64,000 nucleotides of DNA from Solwaraspora sp. WMMD406 (GTDB lineage Bacteria > Actinomycetota > Actinomycetes > Mycobacteriales > Micromonosporaceae), in assembly GCF_029626025.1 (NCBI RefSeq), contig NZ_JARUBF010000001.1, positions 5,736,001 through 5,800,000 on the forward strand, given 5' to 3'. Below, piece by piece: positions 1 through 8,217 of this stretch. Numbering within the stretch: position 1 is the first letter of the stretch; each line of letters begins with the position of its first letter. The position numbers and the translations under genes are program-made. The notes below the pieces were generated by a model. It was not told the origin of the DNA and made no database searches. It saw nothing but the letters and a program-made list of their open reading frames with translations.

Positions 1-11
1 GCTGGAAACGG

Positions 12-401
12 TCAGAGCGCACGGAGTCCATTGACCACCGCCTTGAGGATGTCGTCGTGGGGGTGATTGGCCGAGGCCGGGGGTTCGTAAAGGGCGATCA
101 GCCCGGCCGAGAGCAGGTCGCCGAGCAGCACTCGGACCACGCCCAGCGCCAGGTCCAGGTCGGCGGCGAGGTCCGCCACCGAGACCGGCTGCTGGGCGAG
201 GCCGAGGATCCGGCGATGTTCCGGCTGCAGGTAGGCGAGTCCGTCGGCCGCCTCCGGCTGACCGGCGACCACGAAGGCCAGCAGATCGAAGGTGGTGCCG
301 GTCGGGCGAACCCGACCACCGGTCACCGTGTACGGGCGGACCACCGGACCGGCGTCGGAGTCCAGCCAGTCGTGGTGCGGCCCGTCCGTGTCACCCCGCA
401 T
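12..401 (-). CDS. cvnC: DUF742 protein (CvnC-like)
   Basis: This 129-residue soluble protein carries the DUF742 hallmark near its N-terminus (PVVRPYTVTGGRVRP, about residues 19-33), followed by a predicted winged-helix-like region (VSVADLAADLDLALGVVRVLL). In actinobacterial conservons DUF742 proteins form a membrane-associated complex with a sensor kinase, a roadblock protein and a Ras-like GTPase, acting in signal relay. Its start overlaps the end of the roadblock gene by 11 bases, so the two are translationally coupled. The stop lies 12 bases from the window edge, so the GTPase gene (cvnD) expected next on the minus strand is outside the window. Family assignment is firm; the signal sensed is unknown. 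Confidence 0.92.
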   Translation of the reverse strand: MRGDTDGPHHDWLDSDAGPVVRPYTVTGGRVRPTGTTFDLLAFVVAGQPEAADGLAYLQPEHRRILGLAQQPVSVADLAADLDLALGVVRVLLGDLLSAGLIALYEPPASANHPHDDILKAVVNGLRAL

Positions 402-810
402 CGGATGACGCCGCGGGCGGGCGGGCGGAGGCGCTGAGGTTCTGACCCACCCGGGTGACCAGCATCGCCATCTCGTACGCGATGAGACCGATGTCCGCGT
501 CGGCGGCGCTGAGCACCGCCAGGCACGCGCCGTGTCCGGCTGCGGTGACGAACAGGTACGCCGACTCCATCTCGACCACGGTCTGCCGGACCGGACCGGA
601 CCCGAAGTGGCGACTGGCGCCCTTGGCCAGACTCTGAAAACCGGCGGCCATCGCCGACATGTGCTCGGCGCCCTCTTTGGTCAGGCCTCGGGACGAGCCC
701 ATCAGCAGACCATCGGCGGAGAGCACCACCGCCTGCTGGGCGGCGGGGACCCGCTCGACGAGGTCGTCGAGCAACCAGTCGAGGTTCATCGCATGCCGTG
801 TCGTGTGCAC
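391..810 (-). CDS. cvnB: Roadblock/LC7 domain protein (CvnB-like)
   Basis: A 139-residue protein with the roadblock/LC7 fold typical of conservon component B: after a short N-terminal tail comes LDWLLDDLVERVPAAQQAVVLSADG, then the central helix-strand region (EGAEHMSAMAAGFQSLAKG) and a C-terminal helix. Such proteins regulate the partner small GTPase. I take the GTG at 810 as the start because a GGGAG sequence lies 8 bases upstream; an ATG seven codons later is possible. The sensor kinase gene ends two bases upstream, so the three genes form one minus-strand operon. Confidence 0.93.
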   Translation of the reverse strand: MHTTRHAMNLDWLLDDLVERVPAAQQAVVLSADGLLMGSSRGLTKEGAEHMSAMAAGFQSLAKGASRHFGSGPVRQTVVEMESAYLFVTAAGHGACLAVLSAADADIGLIAYEMAMLVTRVGQNLSASARPPAASSDAG

Positions 811-812
811 TG

Positions 813-3386
813 CTACAGCTCCCTCTCGGACTCGTCCGTCGCCACCGGGGGCGGTAGCACGGCACTCGGCGGCGGGGTGGCGGTACCACGGGCCGGCGGC
901 ACCTCCCCGGCGGGGGAAACGGGGGTGGTTTCCCCGGTGACCTCGGCTGCGCGGCGCCCACGGGCGGTCCCGGCTTGCAGCGCGGACATCAACGCCCGTA
1001 CCTCCTGTGGTGACCGCTGCGGTGCCTCACGGCCCGGCTGCCGGGCGACAGCGGACTGCTCCGGCGCCTGCCGCAGCTGGGGTGCCAGGCTGGACTGCCG
1101 GACCCGACGCGGTAGCCCGTCCTCGGTGGTCTCCGCCGGCCCGGTCGGTCGCGTCGGCAACGTGGTGGGCCGGCGACGGGCCGGCAGTTGCGCACCGGCG
1201 GGTGCCGCCGGTGCGGCCTGCGTGGCTCGTGCCGGCGGTGCGGTCGGTGCCGCTGGTGCCGCTGAGACCGGGGCCGTCGACATCCCCGGCACCGCAGGGA
1301 CGACCGGTGTGCCTGACGCCGGAGTCGTGGTCACCGTCGAGGGGGCGGCGAACAGCTCGGTACGGGACGGATCGGTGGCGCCAGGATCGCCACCCGGTCC
1401 ATCCGTACGCCCGCTCGGGGTGGGCGCGACGGCGGTCAACGCGGTCGGTGGTCGTCCCGACGGCAGCGCCAGCACCTCGGACTCTGGTGAGATCAGCTCC
1501 GCCGGGATCAGCGCGACGGCGGTGATCCCGCCGTACGGCGACGGCCGCAGGTTGACCCGTACGCCGTGGCGGGCGCCGAGTTGCGCCACGACGAACAGAC
1601 CCAGCCGGGCGCTGTTGTGCGGGTCGAAGTCCGCTGGCTGGGCAAGTCGCTGGTTCGCCTCCTCCACCGCCTCCGGGTTCATCCCGAGGCCACGGTCCTC
1701 CACTTCGATGGCGTACCCGTGCGGCACCGACTGGCCGATGACGGTGACCTTGGTCTGCGGCGGGGAGAACGACGCCGCGTTCTCGATCAGCTCGGCGAGC
1801 AGATGGATCACGTCGCCGACGGCCCGCCCGGCGACCGCCGCCGACTCGACCGTCGTGACGTGCACCCGGGCGTAGTCCTCGATCTCCGAAACCGCTCCCC
1901 GGATGACGTCCACGACCGGTACCGGGTTGCGCCAGCCCCGGCCCGGGGTGGCGCCAGCGAGAATGACGAGGTCCTCGGCGTGGCGACGCATCCGGGTGGC
2001 CATGTGGTCGACCCGGAAGAGGTCTTCCAGCTCCTCCGGGTCGGTGCTGCGCCGTTCCATCCGGTCGAGGACGGCCAGCTGCCGGTGGAGCAGGGCCTGG
2101 CTACGCCGGGCGATGTTGAGGAAGGTCTCGTTGAGCCCGCGCCGCAGGGCCGCTTCCTCGACCGCCGACCGGACCGCCGTCCGCTGCACCTCACTGAAGG
2201 CGTGCCCGACCTGGCCGATCTCGTCGGCGCCGTACTCCAGGGGTGGCGCCTCGGCCGCGACGTCGACGTCCTCGCCTCGACGCAGTCGGGCCACCACGCC
2301 GGGCAGCCGTTCGCCGGCGAGTTCCAGCGCGGTGGCCCGCAGGCCGGTCAGTCGATGGATCAACGACCGACCGACCCGCAGCGAGATGACCAGCGACGCG
2401 ATCACCGCACCGAGACCGATCAGCCCGGCGGCGGCGAGTCTGGCCAGGATGGCGATGGCGGTCGGCATGGTGCGCTCGGCGAGGGCGTCCGCGGCGAGAA
2501 GCTCGAAGTCGCGCAACTGCTGCTGTACGGACTCGTAGTTGGTCCGCCAGCGAGACTCGTCGATCGGCAGACCATCGGTGCCGGCACCGGCGTCGAGCAG
2601 CGTCTCCTGCATCCGGCGCAACGCGGTGAACTCCGCGCCACCGGCCAGCCGGTGAAAGCCGCCGCTGTCGGAAGCCGGCAGTTCCGCTACCGCCCGGTCG
2701 AACAGGAATCGCTGGGTGGCGACGATCTGCGCGAGCTGACGGTGCTGCGTGGTGGTGAACTCCTCCGCCGCGAACGCACCGGCGAGCAGGGCGTCCGACC
2801 GGCCCAGGATCTCCCGGGCCAGACCGATGTCGGTCAGGGCTCGGGCCTGCCGGTTGAGCTCGTTGTCCGGCAGGTCGGCCAGCGCCCCGAACATCCGGAA
2901 CGCGGTGTCGGCCAAGCCGCTGTACATGCCGAGGGCTCCGGCGGCGTCCATCTCACGGCGTTCCACGAAGCCGCGGCCGGTCGGCAGGATCTCCAGTTCG
3001 GCCAGGGTCTGCTCGATCCGGGTGTCGAGTACCGACGGGTCGGTGGCGTCGGGGTCCGGGGCCGCTCGGCGCCGGAACTCCGCGACGGCGGAATCGGTGG
3101 CCTCCCACTGAGTGCGCAGCGCCGCCAGGTCGCCGGCGCGGCTCCCCTGCTCTCGCGCCGGCCGGGAGAGATACACCACAGAGATCCGGCGTTCGCGCTG
3201 GATTTCGGCGATCACGGCTTCGCCTGGCCGGCCGACGTCGTCGAGCAGGGTCTGCGCGCCGAGCAGGCTCAGCGCCGGACCGACGGTCAGCGTGGTGGCG
3301 AAGATCCAGAGGACGAGCAACGCGGCGATCGGCACAGCGACCAGCGCAACGATCTTCGAGCGGATCGACCAGTTGCGGGTATTCAT
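813..3386 (-). CDS. cvnA: Conservon sensor histidine kinase-like protein (CvnA)
   Basis: This 857-residue membrane protein starts with a cytoplasmic stub and a transmembrane helix (about residues 13-35). A long extracytoplasmic helical segment follows (about 40-300, resembling the nitrate/nitrite-sensing NIT domain), then a second membrane helix (about 305-335) and a HAMP-like linker. The cytoplasmic part has a helical dimerisation region and an ATPase domain with N-box LLAELIENAASFSPP and G1 box VEDRGLGM. The last 200 residues are a low-complexity Pro/Ala/Thr tail. Conservon kinases often lack a clear phospho-acceptor His, and I see no canonical H-box. It heads the operon with the roadblock and DUF742 genes. 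Confidence 0.92.
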   Translation of the reverse strand: MNTRNWSIRSKIVALVAVPIAALLVLWIFATTLTVGPALSLLGAQTLLDDVGRPGEAVIAEIQRERRISVVYLSRPAREQGSRAGDLAALRTQWEATDSAVAEFRRRAAPDPDATDPSVLDTRIEQTLAELEILPTGRGFVERREMDAAGALGMYSGLADTAFRMFGALADLPDNELNRQARALTDIGLAREILGRSDALLAGAFAAEEFTTTQHRQLAQIVATQRFLFDRAVAELPASDSGGFHRLAGGAEFTALRRMQETLLDAGAGTDGLPIDESRWRTNYESVQQQLRDFELLAADALAERTMPTAIAILARLAAAGLIGLGAVIASLVISLRVGRSLIHRLTGLRATALELAGERLPGVVARLRRGEDVDVAAEAPPLEYGADEIGQVGHAFSEVQRTAVRSAVEEAALRRGLNETFLNIARRSQALLHRQLAVLDRMERRSTDPEELEDLFRVDHMATRMRRHAEDLVILAGATPGRGWRNPVPVVDVIRGAVSEIEDYARVHVTTVESAAVAGRAVGDVIHLLAELIENAASFSPPQTKVTVIGQSVPHGYAIEVEDRGLGMNPEAVEEANQRLAQPADFDPHNSARLGLFVVAQLGARHGVRVNLRPSPYGGITAVALIPAELISPESEVLALPSGRPPTALTAVAPTPSGRTDGPGGDPGATDPSRTELFAAPSTVTTTPASGTPVVPAVPGMSTAPVSAAPAAPTAPPARATQAAPAAPAGAQLPARRRPTTLPTRPTGPAETTEDGLPRRVRQSSLAPQLRQAPEQSAVARQPGREAPQRSPQEVRALMSALQAGTARGRRAAEVTGETTPVSPAGEVPPARGTATPPPSAVLPPPVATDESEREL

Positions 3387-3598
3387 CAGACCTCGCCGGC
3401 GCGGTATGTGGCAGGACTGACAGCGGCAGCCGGCCCGATCGTCGGCGTGAGCCGACGGTCAGGCGGCGTCCGCGCCTCCGGAAGGATACGTAATTAACGG
3501 CTCAGGCACTACCAGAGATACCCAGCGGTCGATTGTGGGCACACTCCGTACCGGACACCACCAGACAGGTACGGGCGGAGCGGCCCGAGATCTGGAGT

Positions 3599-3633
3599 GG
3601 GTCACGTCTGCCTGCCGATGGGTCAGGTCTGCC
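3599..3633. repeat. Two 14-bp direct repeats 21 bp apart in the divergent intergenic region
   Basis: The 330-base gap between cvnA and the next plus-strand gene (3387-3716) contains no convincing gene. It holds two near-identical copies, GGGTCACGTCTGCC (3599-3612) and GGGTCAGGTCTGCC (3620-3633). The 21-bp period is two helical turns, the usual spacing for binding sites on one DNA face, so a regulatory role for the gene at 3717 is possible. This is inference from spacing only. Confidence 0.4.
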
Positions 3634-3716
3634 GCCCGTCGTCGCCAAGAAGTGTGACGAACCTGGATTGAGGACCACGTCGCGGCGGGAATACCAGGGT
3701 GAGAAGGAGGAACGCC

Positions 3717-4325
3717 ATGTCGCCCACCGAGATCGTCGTCACCATCGTCGTCGTGCTCGTCGTCGTCGCGGCGGCCGTCGTGATCTGGACCCTCGCGCGC
3801 CGCCACAACCTTCGCCGCACGTTCGGTCCCGAATACGACCGCGCCGTAGCCGAACAGGACAATCGAGGCGCAGCCGAACGGGAGTTGCGGGAGCGGGAAC
3901 GCCGCCACGCCGAGCTGACCTTGACCCCGCTCGGTCCGGAGTCCCGGGCCCGGTACTCGGCCGCGTGGGAAGAGGTCCAGGCCCAGTTCGTCGACGCGCC
4001 GTCAGCCGCCGTCGGCAACGCGGACGAACTGCTCACCCGGCTGGTGGCCGAACGCGGCTACCCGACCGGGAACTACGACGAGCAGATTGCCCACCTTTCC
4101 GTCGAGCACGCCCGCACCCTGGGCGCGTACCGCGAGGCCCACGAGATCCACCTGGCCAACGAACGCGGCGAGGCGAGCACCGAACAGTTGCGCCAAGCGG
4201 TCGTTCGCTATCGCGCGCTCTTCGCCGACCTGCTCGGCGAGGATCCGGTCCGCACGGAGCCGACCCCGACCAGCACCGCGGCCGAAGCACGAACCGAGGC
4301 AACCGCTGAGGCATCGACCCGCTGA
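3717..4325 (+). CDS. Single-pass membrane protein with C-terminal helical domain
   Basis: A 202-residue protein with an N-terminal transmembrane helix (about residues 5-27, Val-rich, followed by RRHNLRR, so the bulk should be cytoplasmic), a charged helical stretch (about 40-65) and a C-terminal helical domain (about 75-185) containing YSAAWEEVQAQFVDAP. The ATG at 3717 is chosen because AGGAGG ends 6 bases upstream; an in-frame GTG at 3699 would place that Shine-Dalgarno sequence inside the gene. The next gene follows after 10 bases and shares the C-terminal domain. I recognise the pattern as common in actinobacteria but cannot name a function. Confidence 0.85.
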   Translation: MSPTEIVVTIVVVLVVVAAAVVIWTLARRHNLRRTFGPEYDRAVAEQDNRGAAERELRERERRHAELTLTPLGPESRARYSAAWEEVQAQFVDAPSAAVGNADELLTRLVAERGYPTGNYDEQIAHLSVEHARTLGAYREAHEIHLANERGEASTEQLRQAVVRYRALFADLLGEDPVRTEPTPTSTAAEARTEATAEASTR

Positions 4326-4335
4326 GGAGACCATC

Positions 4336-5094
4336 ATGGCCCGCCCCGACCAGCTGCACGACGACCGGACCGAGGTCGTCACCTACCACCAGCACGATCC
4401 CGACCAGCCCGACCAGCACAATCCCGACCAGCACGATCCCGACCGGCGGAACGGCTACGACGACGAGCACGACCCGGACCGGACGCAGGTCGTGTCGGGC
4501 GTGGTCGAGCCGGATCCGCACCAACCGGTGCATCGTGAGCCGATCGAACAGCCGACGGCGTTCGGCGCGGCCACCGTCGGCGGTGCGGTCGCCGCCTCGG
4601 CGATGGCCGGCCCCGAGCGACTGCACGAGCCGCGCGATCCACGCGACGAGGACACCGTACGAGACGGAGACGGACCGCTGCCGGACGACAGCCGTGCCGT
4701 ACCGGCGGTCGCCGACGCCGACACCAACGCCGACATCGGTGACGAGGAGACAGCCGACGACGGCCGCACCGCTCCGGTGGTCGGCCACCTGCCGACGGAC
4801 ATGCCGACCGACGTCGCGGTCGAGACGCCGGCCAGCTTCCTCGCCAGCGACGAGGCCGACGCCTTCCGGGACCGCTGGCGGGATGTCCAGTTGCGCTTCG
4901 TCGACGATCCCCACGCGGCGGCGGGTGAGGCCCAGGCACTCACGGCCGAGGCGGTCGAGGCGCTCACCGCCGCCCTCACCGCCCACCGCGACGATCTGAA
5001 CGGATGGACCGGCACCAGCCCGGACGACACCGAGCAGCTGCGTCTGGTGGTCCGGCGATACCGAGACCTGCTCGACCGGCTGTTGGCGATCTAG
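4336..5094 (+). CDS. Asp/His-rich protein sharing a C-terminal domain with its neighbour
   Basis: A 252-residue hydrophilic protein. The first 70 residues are an Asp/His/Pro/Gln-rich low-complexity stretch (YHQHDPDQPDQHNPDQHDP) that could bind metal or be disordered. A short Ala/Gly-rich segment follows (about 75-90), then an acidic linker. The C-terminal 90 residues (ADAFRDRWRDVQLRFVDDP through LVVRRYRDLLDRLLA) match the pattern of the C-terminal domain of the upstream protein (YSAAWEEVQAQFVDAP through AVVRYRALFADLL), so the two are probably paralogous partners. GAGGAGA upstream of the ATG supports this start. Function unknown. Confidence 0.8.
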   Translation: MARPDQLHDDRTEVVTYHQHDPDQPDQHNPDQHDPDRRNGYDDEHDPDRTQVVSGVVEPDPHQPVHREPIEQPTAFGAATVGGAVAASAMAGPERLHEPRDPRDEDTVRDGDGPLPDDSRAVPAVADADTNADIGDEETADDGRTAPVVGHLPTDMPTDVAVETPASFLASDEADAFRDRWRDVQLRFVDDPHAAAGEAQALTAEAVEALTAALTAHRDDLNGWTGTSPDDTEQLRLVVRRYRDLLDRLLAI

Positions 5095-5229
5095 CGCCGA
5101 TCGCGCTGCTCGACCTGTCGGACACCCGGCCCTCGACGCACCGGCGTCGAGGGCCGACGGCTGTCCGGCGCATATCCGGATCACCGCCGGGTACGCCGCC
5201 GGGAGCGACCACCGACGGGAGGACCGACG

Positions 5230-5541
5230 ATGACGGACCGGGATAGCGCGCTCGGGCAGCCGCCACTGGAGGAGACGCCCGAGGTGGCGGCGGCGGTTCA
5301 GGACGACACCACGGTGCCGTCGCTGGTGACCACGCCGGACGAGGAACCCGATGCCCCTGCCTTCCGGCAGCCCGCCGAGGCAGGCGGCCCGCCACAGATT
5401 CGCACCGGTGCCGACCAGCCGTGGGATCCGGAGGACCTGTCGATCGCCAAGGGCGGCGACGCCACGGCGGATCAGGTCGACCGGGCGCGCCGAGAACTCG
5501 AACACGACGGTCCAGCGGCGATCGAACGCACCGTTCCCTGA
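5230..5541 (+). CDS. Small hydrophilic protein, unknown function
   Basis: A 103-residue acidic protein with no membrane segment, rich in Pro, Asp and Glu. The C-terminal part (WDPEDLSIAKGGDATADQVDRARRELEHDGPAAIERTVP) is the most ordered-looking region. GGGAGG lies 7 bases before the ATG. It follows the two related genes upstream at 135 bases and is probably transcribed with them. A strong hairpin downstream separates it from the convergent cellulase gene. I do not recognise a family. Confidence 0.65.
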   Translation: MTDRDSALGQPPLEETPEVAAAVQDDTTVPSLVTTPDEEPDAPAFRQPAEAGGPPQIRTGADQPWDPEDLSIAKGGDATADQVDRARRELEHDGPAAIERTVP

Positions 5542-5583
5542 TCGGGGTCCACGCCACCTGCTCCGCTGATCGACGGAACGGCG

Positions 5584-5622
5584 CGGGGCCCGATGCGACT
5601 CGGACGTCGGCATCGGGCCCCG
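5584..5622. terminator. Bidirectional hairpin terminator
   Basis: A perfect 13-bp inverted repeat (CGGGGCCCGATGC at 5584-5596 pairing with 5610-5622, 13-base loop) lies between the convergent genes ending at 5541 (+) and 5675 (-). There is no U-tract, as is usual in high-GC actinobacteria. Position and symmetry suggest it stops transcription from both sides. Confidence 0.75.
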
Positions 5623-5674
5623 CTGGTGGTGCGAATCAGCCTTGGTCAGGCGGCTGTCGCGGACTCAGCCCTGT

Positions 5675-7522
5675 TCAGGACAGCGGTGGGTACGCGTTGG
5701 CCATCAGCTCACGGAACTGCGCCGAGAACCAGTGACCAGAAACCGGCGCGTTCGGCAACGCACCACTCATGTTGTTGTTGTTCCGCGGGTTACCCGTGTA
5801 CGTCGGGTCGCACATCCGGTCGAAGCCCTTACCCTCGTCGTTCGGGATCTCCGAGCTCGAACCATCCGACTCACCCGGCGGCTTGATCCACACGTACGCG
5901 TCGATACCACTGGCCGGCGCGGCGGTCGGCCGCTCACCCAGACCGGCACCGGACTGGTTACACCAGTTGCCCTTCTGGAACCGACGGTCGATCCGCGACT
6001 CGTCCACCCGGGTGTTCACGTCCCCGGCGCTGCTCGGACCGGTCGGCCGGTCCGGCCCACCCCACCCGTTACGCGACGTGTCGATCAACATCCCGATGTT
6101 CGAGTTGAACCCGGCCTGCACCAACCGCTGCCGGAACGCCTGCGCGAACGACAACTCGTCGTTGTACATGTTCCAGTCGATCCACGTCGACGGACGCGTC
6201 GTCGAGTCCACCGTGATGTACGGCTCCCGCAACGCCGAGTAGTTCGCCGTGTTCGTGATGAACCCGTGCACATCCGACGGCGACGCCCCGGACGCGTTGG
6301 CGGCCTGCGCGATGAGCTGCGCCGACGGACCGAAGTTGTCGTCCCAACCGATCCAGCCGTGGTGCCCGGCGTCGATGTAGTTGTACACATTCGGCACATC
6401 ACCGAGCTGAGCGACCGCGTACCCCACACCACTGACGTAGTTACCGTTGGCCAACATCACGTCACACTCAGGAGTAGCCGTCGGCCGACTACCCACATTC
6501 GTCACCAGGTTCGGCAACGAATCGATCTCGATCACCGCGACGATCCGCAGAGCCGCGTACGCCGGCCGCGCCACGATCTCCGCGATCGGATCGATGTACT
6601 CCGTCCGATAGACGTCGATCTCCTCCGGACCGAGCTCACCGTTGGACGCCAACGCCGCACAGTCACGACCCGGCAGGTTGTAGATCACCACCTGGAACAC
6701 CAACGGCCGACCACCGTTCGCCGCGTCCTGCCGCACCGCCTCGTCGAGGTGATCCGCCAGACCCATGTCACCCGTCGTCGGACTGTTGTTGCCATAGATA
6801 GCGCTCGTCCGGTCCAACCACACACCGGTCGGCTCGTCCGCGATCCGGCTACCACCCGGCTCCGCCGCCGCGTTCGCACTCCAGATCGGATTCACGTACA
6901 CATCCGCACCCACATACGGGTTGTCCACCCGCGGACCACCCGTCGGAGGCGGCGACGTCGGAGGCGCCGTCGTCGGCGGCGCCGTCGTCGGCGGCGCCGT
7001 CGTCGGCGGCGCCGTCGTCGGCGGCGCGGTGGTCGGCGGCGCGGTGGTCGGCGGAGCCGTGGTCGCCGGCGGGGTGGTGCCGACGATCTGGCCGGTGCAG
7101 GCGACCCCGTTGAGCCGGAACACCGTCGGGGCGGTGTTGGTACCGGAGTAGCTCGCGTTGAAACCGGGGTTCACGGTGGCGTTGGTGCCGAGCGACCCGT
7201 TCCAGGCCGCGTTCCGCAAGGTCACCCGGGTGCCGCTCTGAGTGAACTCGCTGTTCCAGGCTTGCGTGATGCGCTGGTTGCCGGAGTAGTCCCACTCCAG
7301 GTTCCACCCGTTGAGCGCGTCACCGAGGTTGGTGACCGTGAGGTTGGCGGTGAAGCCGGTGTTCCACTGGTTGACCGTGTAGGTGACGCGACACCCGGCT
7401 GCGGCGCTGGCCTGGGTGGCCGCGACGACTAGCACGCCAGAGCCGAGTACGACCGCGGCGGCGGCGGACAGGCCGCGACGCATCCGCGAGCGCCCAGCGC
7501 CGCGTAGTGGGTTCAGATTCAT
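5675..7522 (-). CDS. Secreted GH6 cellobiohydrolase with N-terminal CBM2
   Basis: A 615-residue secreted cellulase. It has a signal peptide (RR near residues 14-15, hydrophobic core about 18-35, cleavage after ASA near 41), a CBM2 cellulose-binding module (about 43-143, bounded by two Cys), a Pro/Thr linker of repeated PPTTA units (about 150-195), and a GH6 catalytic domain. Catalytic landmarks are NLPGRDCAALASNGE, the general-acid strand VIEIDSLPNLVTN, YIDAGHHGW, and WIKPPGESDG near the C-terminus. The long loops and the C-terminal NAYPPLS fit the bacterial exo-acting (Cel6B-like) subgroup, releasing cellobiose from cellulose chain ends. GAGGAGAAAACTCCGC precedes the ATG. A CebR-like box lies about 195 bases upstream. 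Confidence 0.96.
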   Translation of the reverse strand: MNLNPLRGAGRSRMRRGLSAAAAVVLGSGVLVVAATQASAAAGCRVTYTVNQWNTGFTANLTVTNLGDALNGWNLEWDYSGNQRITQAWNSEFTQSGTRVTLRNAAWNGSLGTNATVNPGFNASYSGTNTAPTVFRLNGVACTGQIVGTTPPATTAPPTTAPPTTAPPTTAPPTTAPPTTAPPTTAPPTSPPPTGGPRVDNPYVGADVYVNPIWSANAAAEPGGSRIADEPTGVWLDRTSAIYGNNSPTTGDMGLADHLDEAVRQDAANGGRPLVFQVVIYNLPGRDCAALASNGELGPEEIDVYRTEYIDPIAEIVARPAYAALRIVAVIEIDSLPNLVTNVGSRPTATPECDVMLANGNYVSGVGYAVAQLGDVPNVYNYIDAGHHGWIGWDDNFGPSAQLIAQAANASGASPSDVHGFITNTANYSALREPYITVDSTTRPSTWIDWNMYNDELSFAQAFRQRLVQAGFNSNIGMLIDTSRNGWGGPDRPTGPSSAGDVNTRVDESRIDRRFQKGNWCNQSGAGLGERPTAAPASGIDAYVWIKPPGESDGSSSEIPNDEGKGFDRMCDPTYTGNPRNNNNMSGALPNAPVSGHWFSAQFRELMANAYPPLS

Positions 7523-7716
7523 GCGGAGTTTTCTCCTCGCGACAATTTCTGGTCACCGACATCAACTGCCGGGACCGTGGTGAGGTCGGTGCGCCACCCG
7601 CCGTCAGGTAACGACGACCGGTGCGACGCGATCGCCGGTCCGGACGTGTCCGGTTGCCCTCGGCGACCTGGTGTGCTTGGCTGGCTCCGCAGCGCCAATC
7701 GATCATCATCATGTCA

Positions 7717-7730
7717 TGGGAACGCTCCCA
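7717..7730. promoter_or_regulatory. CebR-like operator
   Basis: TGGGAACGCTCCCA differs at one position from the 14-bp palindrome TGGGAGCGCTCCCA bound by the LacI-family repressor CebR, which controls cellulase and cellobiose-uptake genes in Streptomyces and Thermobifida. It lies about 195 bases upstream of the cellobiohydrolase start, in a 283-base stretch (7523-7805) where I see no gene. Binding is inferred from motif and context; no cebR gene is in the window. Confidence 0.8.
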
Positions 7731-7805
7731 CCGCAACCATCCGGAAACCTGCCAGTGACCAGGCGGAGTCGACCAGGACGGTCGCGAAGAGCCGAACCGG
7801 GCAGG

Positions 7806-7958
7806 TCAGGGTCGGTAGCGCAGCCGCCATCCGAGAGGCCACCAACCGCGTCGACGAAACCGGGCGCAGCCGTCCGGACCGCACGACGCGCAGTCCGTAC
7901 CGCGCCGGTGATGCAGGTGGGCCGCGCGGGCGTGCCCACAGACGCAGATCGCCCTCAC
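7806..7958 (-). CDS. Small Cys/His-rich putative zinc-binding protein
   Basis: A 50-residue basic protein with the pattern CVCGHARAAHLHHRRGTDC, then CGPDGC and an Arg-rich tail. This spacing of Cys and His is typical of a small zinc-binding protein family that I recall as widespread in actinobacteria. The frame stays open upstream to 8081, so the start is uncertain; I chose the GTG two codons before the conserved AICVCGH segment. No partner gene is obvious. Function unknown. Confidence 0.5.
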   Translation of the reverse strand: MRAICVCGHARAAHLHHRRGTDCASCGPDGCARFRRRGWWPLGWRLRYRP

Positions 7959-8121
7959 CAGCGCCTCACCACCGCGCTCCGGGCCGGGGCATCGCCGTAC
8001 GCCGCCCGCGACCCGCCGCCCGGCGGACGCCGGGCCGGGATCGCCGTCGCACCCCTCCCACACCACGGTGACCCACGCCACTCAATCCGCCTTTGCCCGA
8101 AATAACCGTCATATCTGGTTG

Positions 8122-8149
8122 TTGACGATGCGTGATGGACCGCTAGACC
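8122..8149 (+). promoter_or_regulatory. Possible promoter of the exopolysaccharide operon
   Basis: TTGACG (8122-8127), a 16-base spacer and TAGACC (8144-8149) give a plausible housekeeping-type promoter about 70 bases before the first glycosyltransferase start. Nothing else gene-like was seen between 7959 and 8217. Confidence 0.4.
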
Positions 8150-8217
8150 AGTCCGGCGGCGCGCGAACGGCCCCGTGCCACCATCCGTCCCCGCACCGTC
8201 ACCCCCGGAGGAACGGC

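Noticed and set aside
532-3497. Long plus-strand frames opposite the conservon kinase
   Set aside because: They mirror the Pro/Ala/Thr-rich tail and helical regions of the kinase and contain no recognisable domain.
6946-7076. Regular 15-bp repeats that at first suggest a CRISPR-like array
   Set aside because: There are no unique spacers; the units encode the PPTTA linker of the cellulase. The same applies to 18500-18620 and 50510-50640.
5642-7432. A 596-codon open frame on the plus strand with long Arg runs
   Set aside because: It is antisense to the GH6 gene, and its Arg-rich stretch is the complement of the Pro/Thr linker repeats; codon-position GC supports the minus strand.
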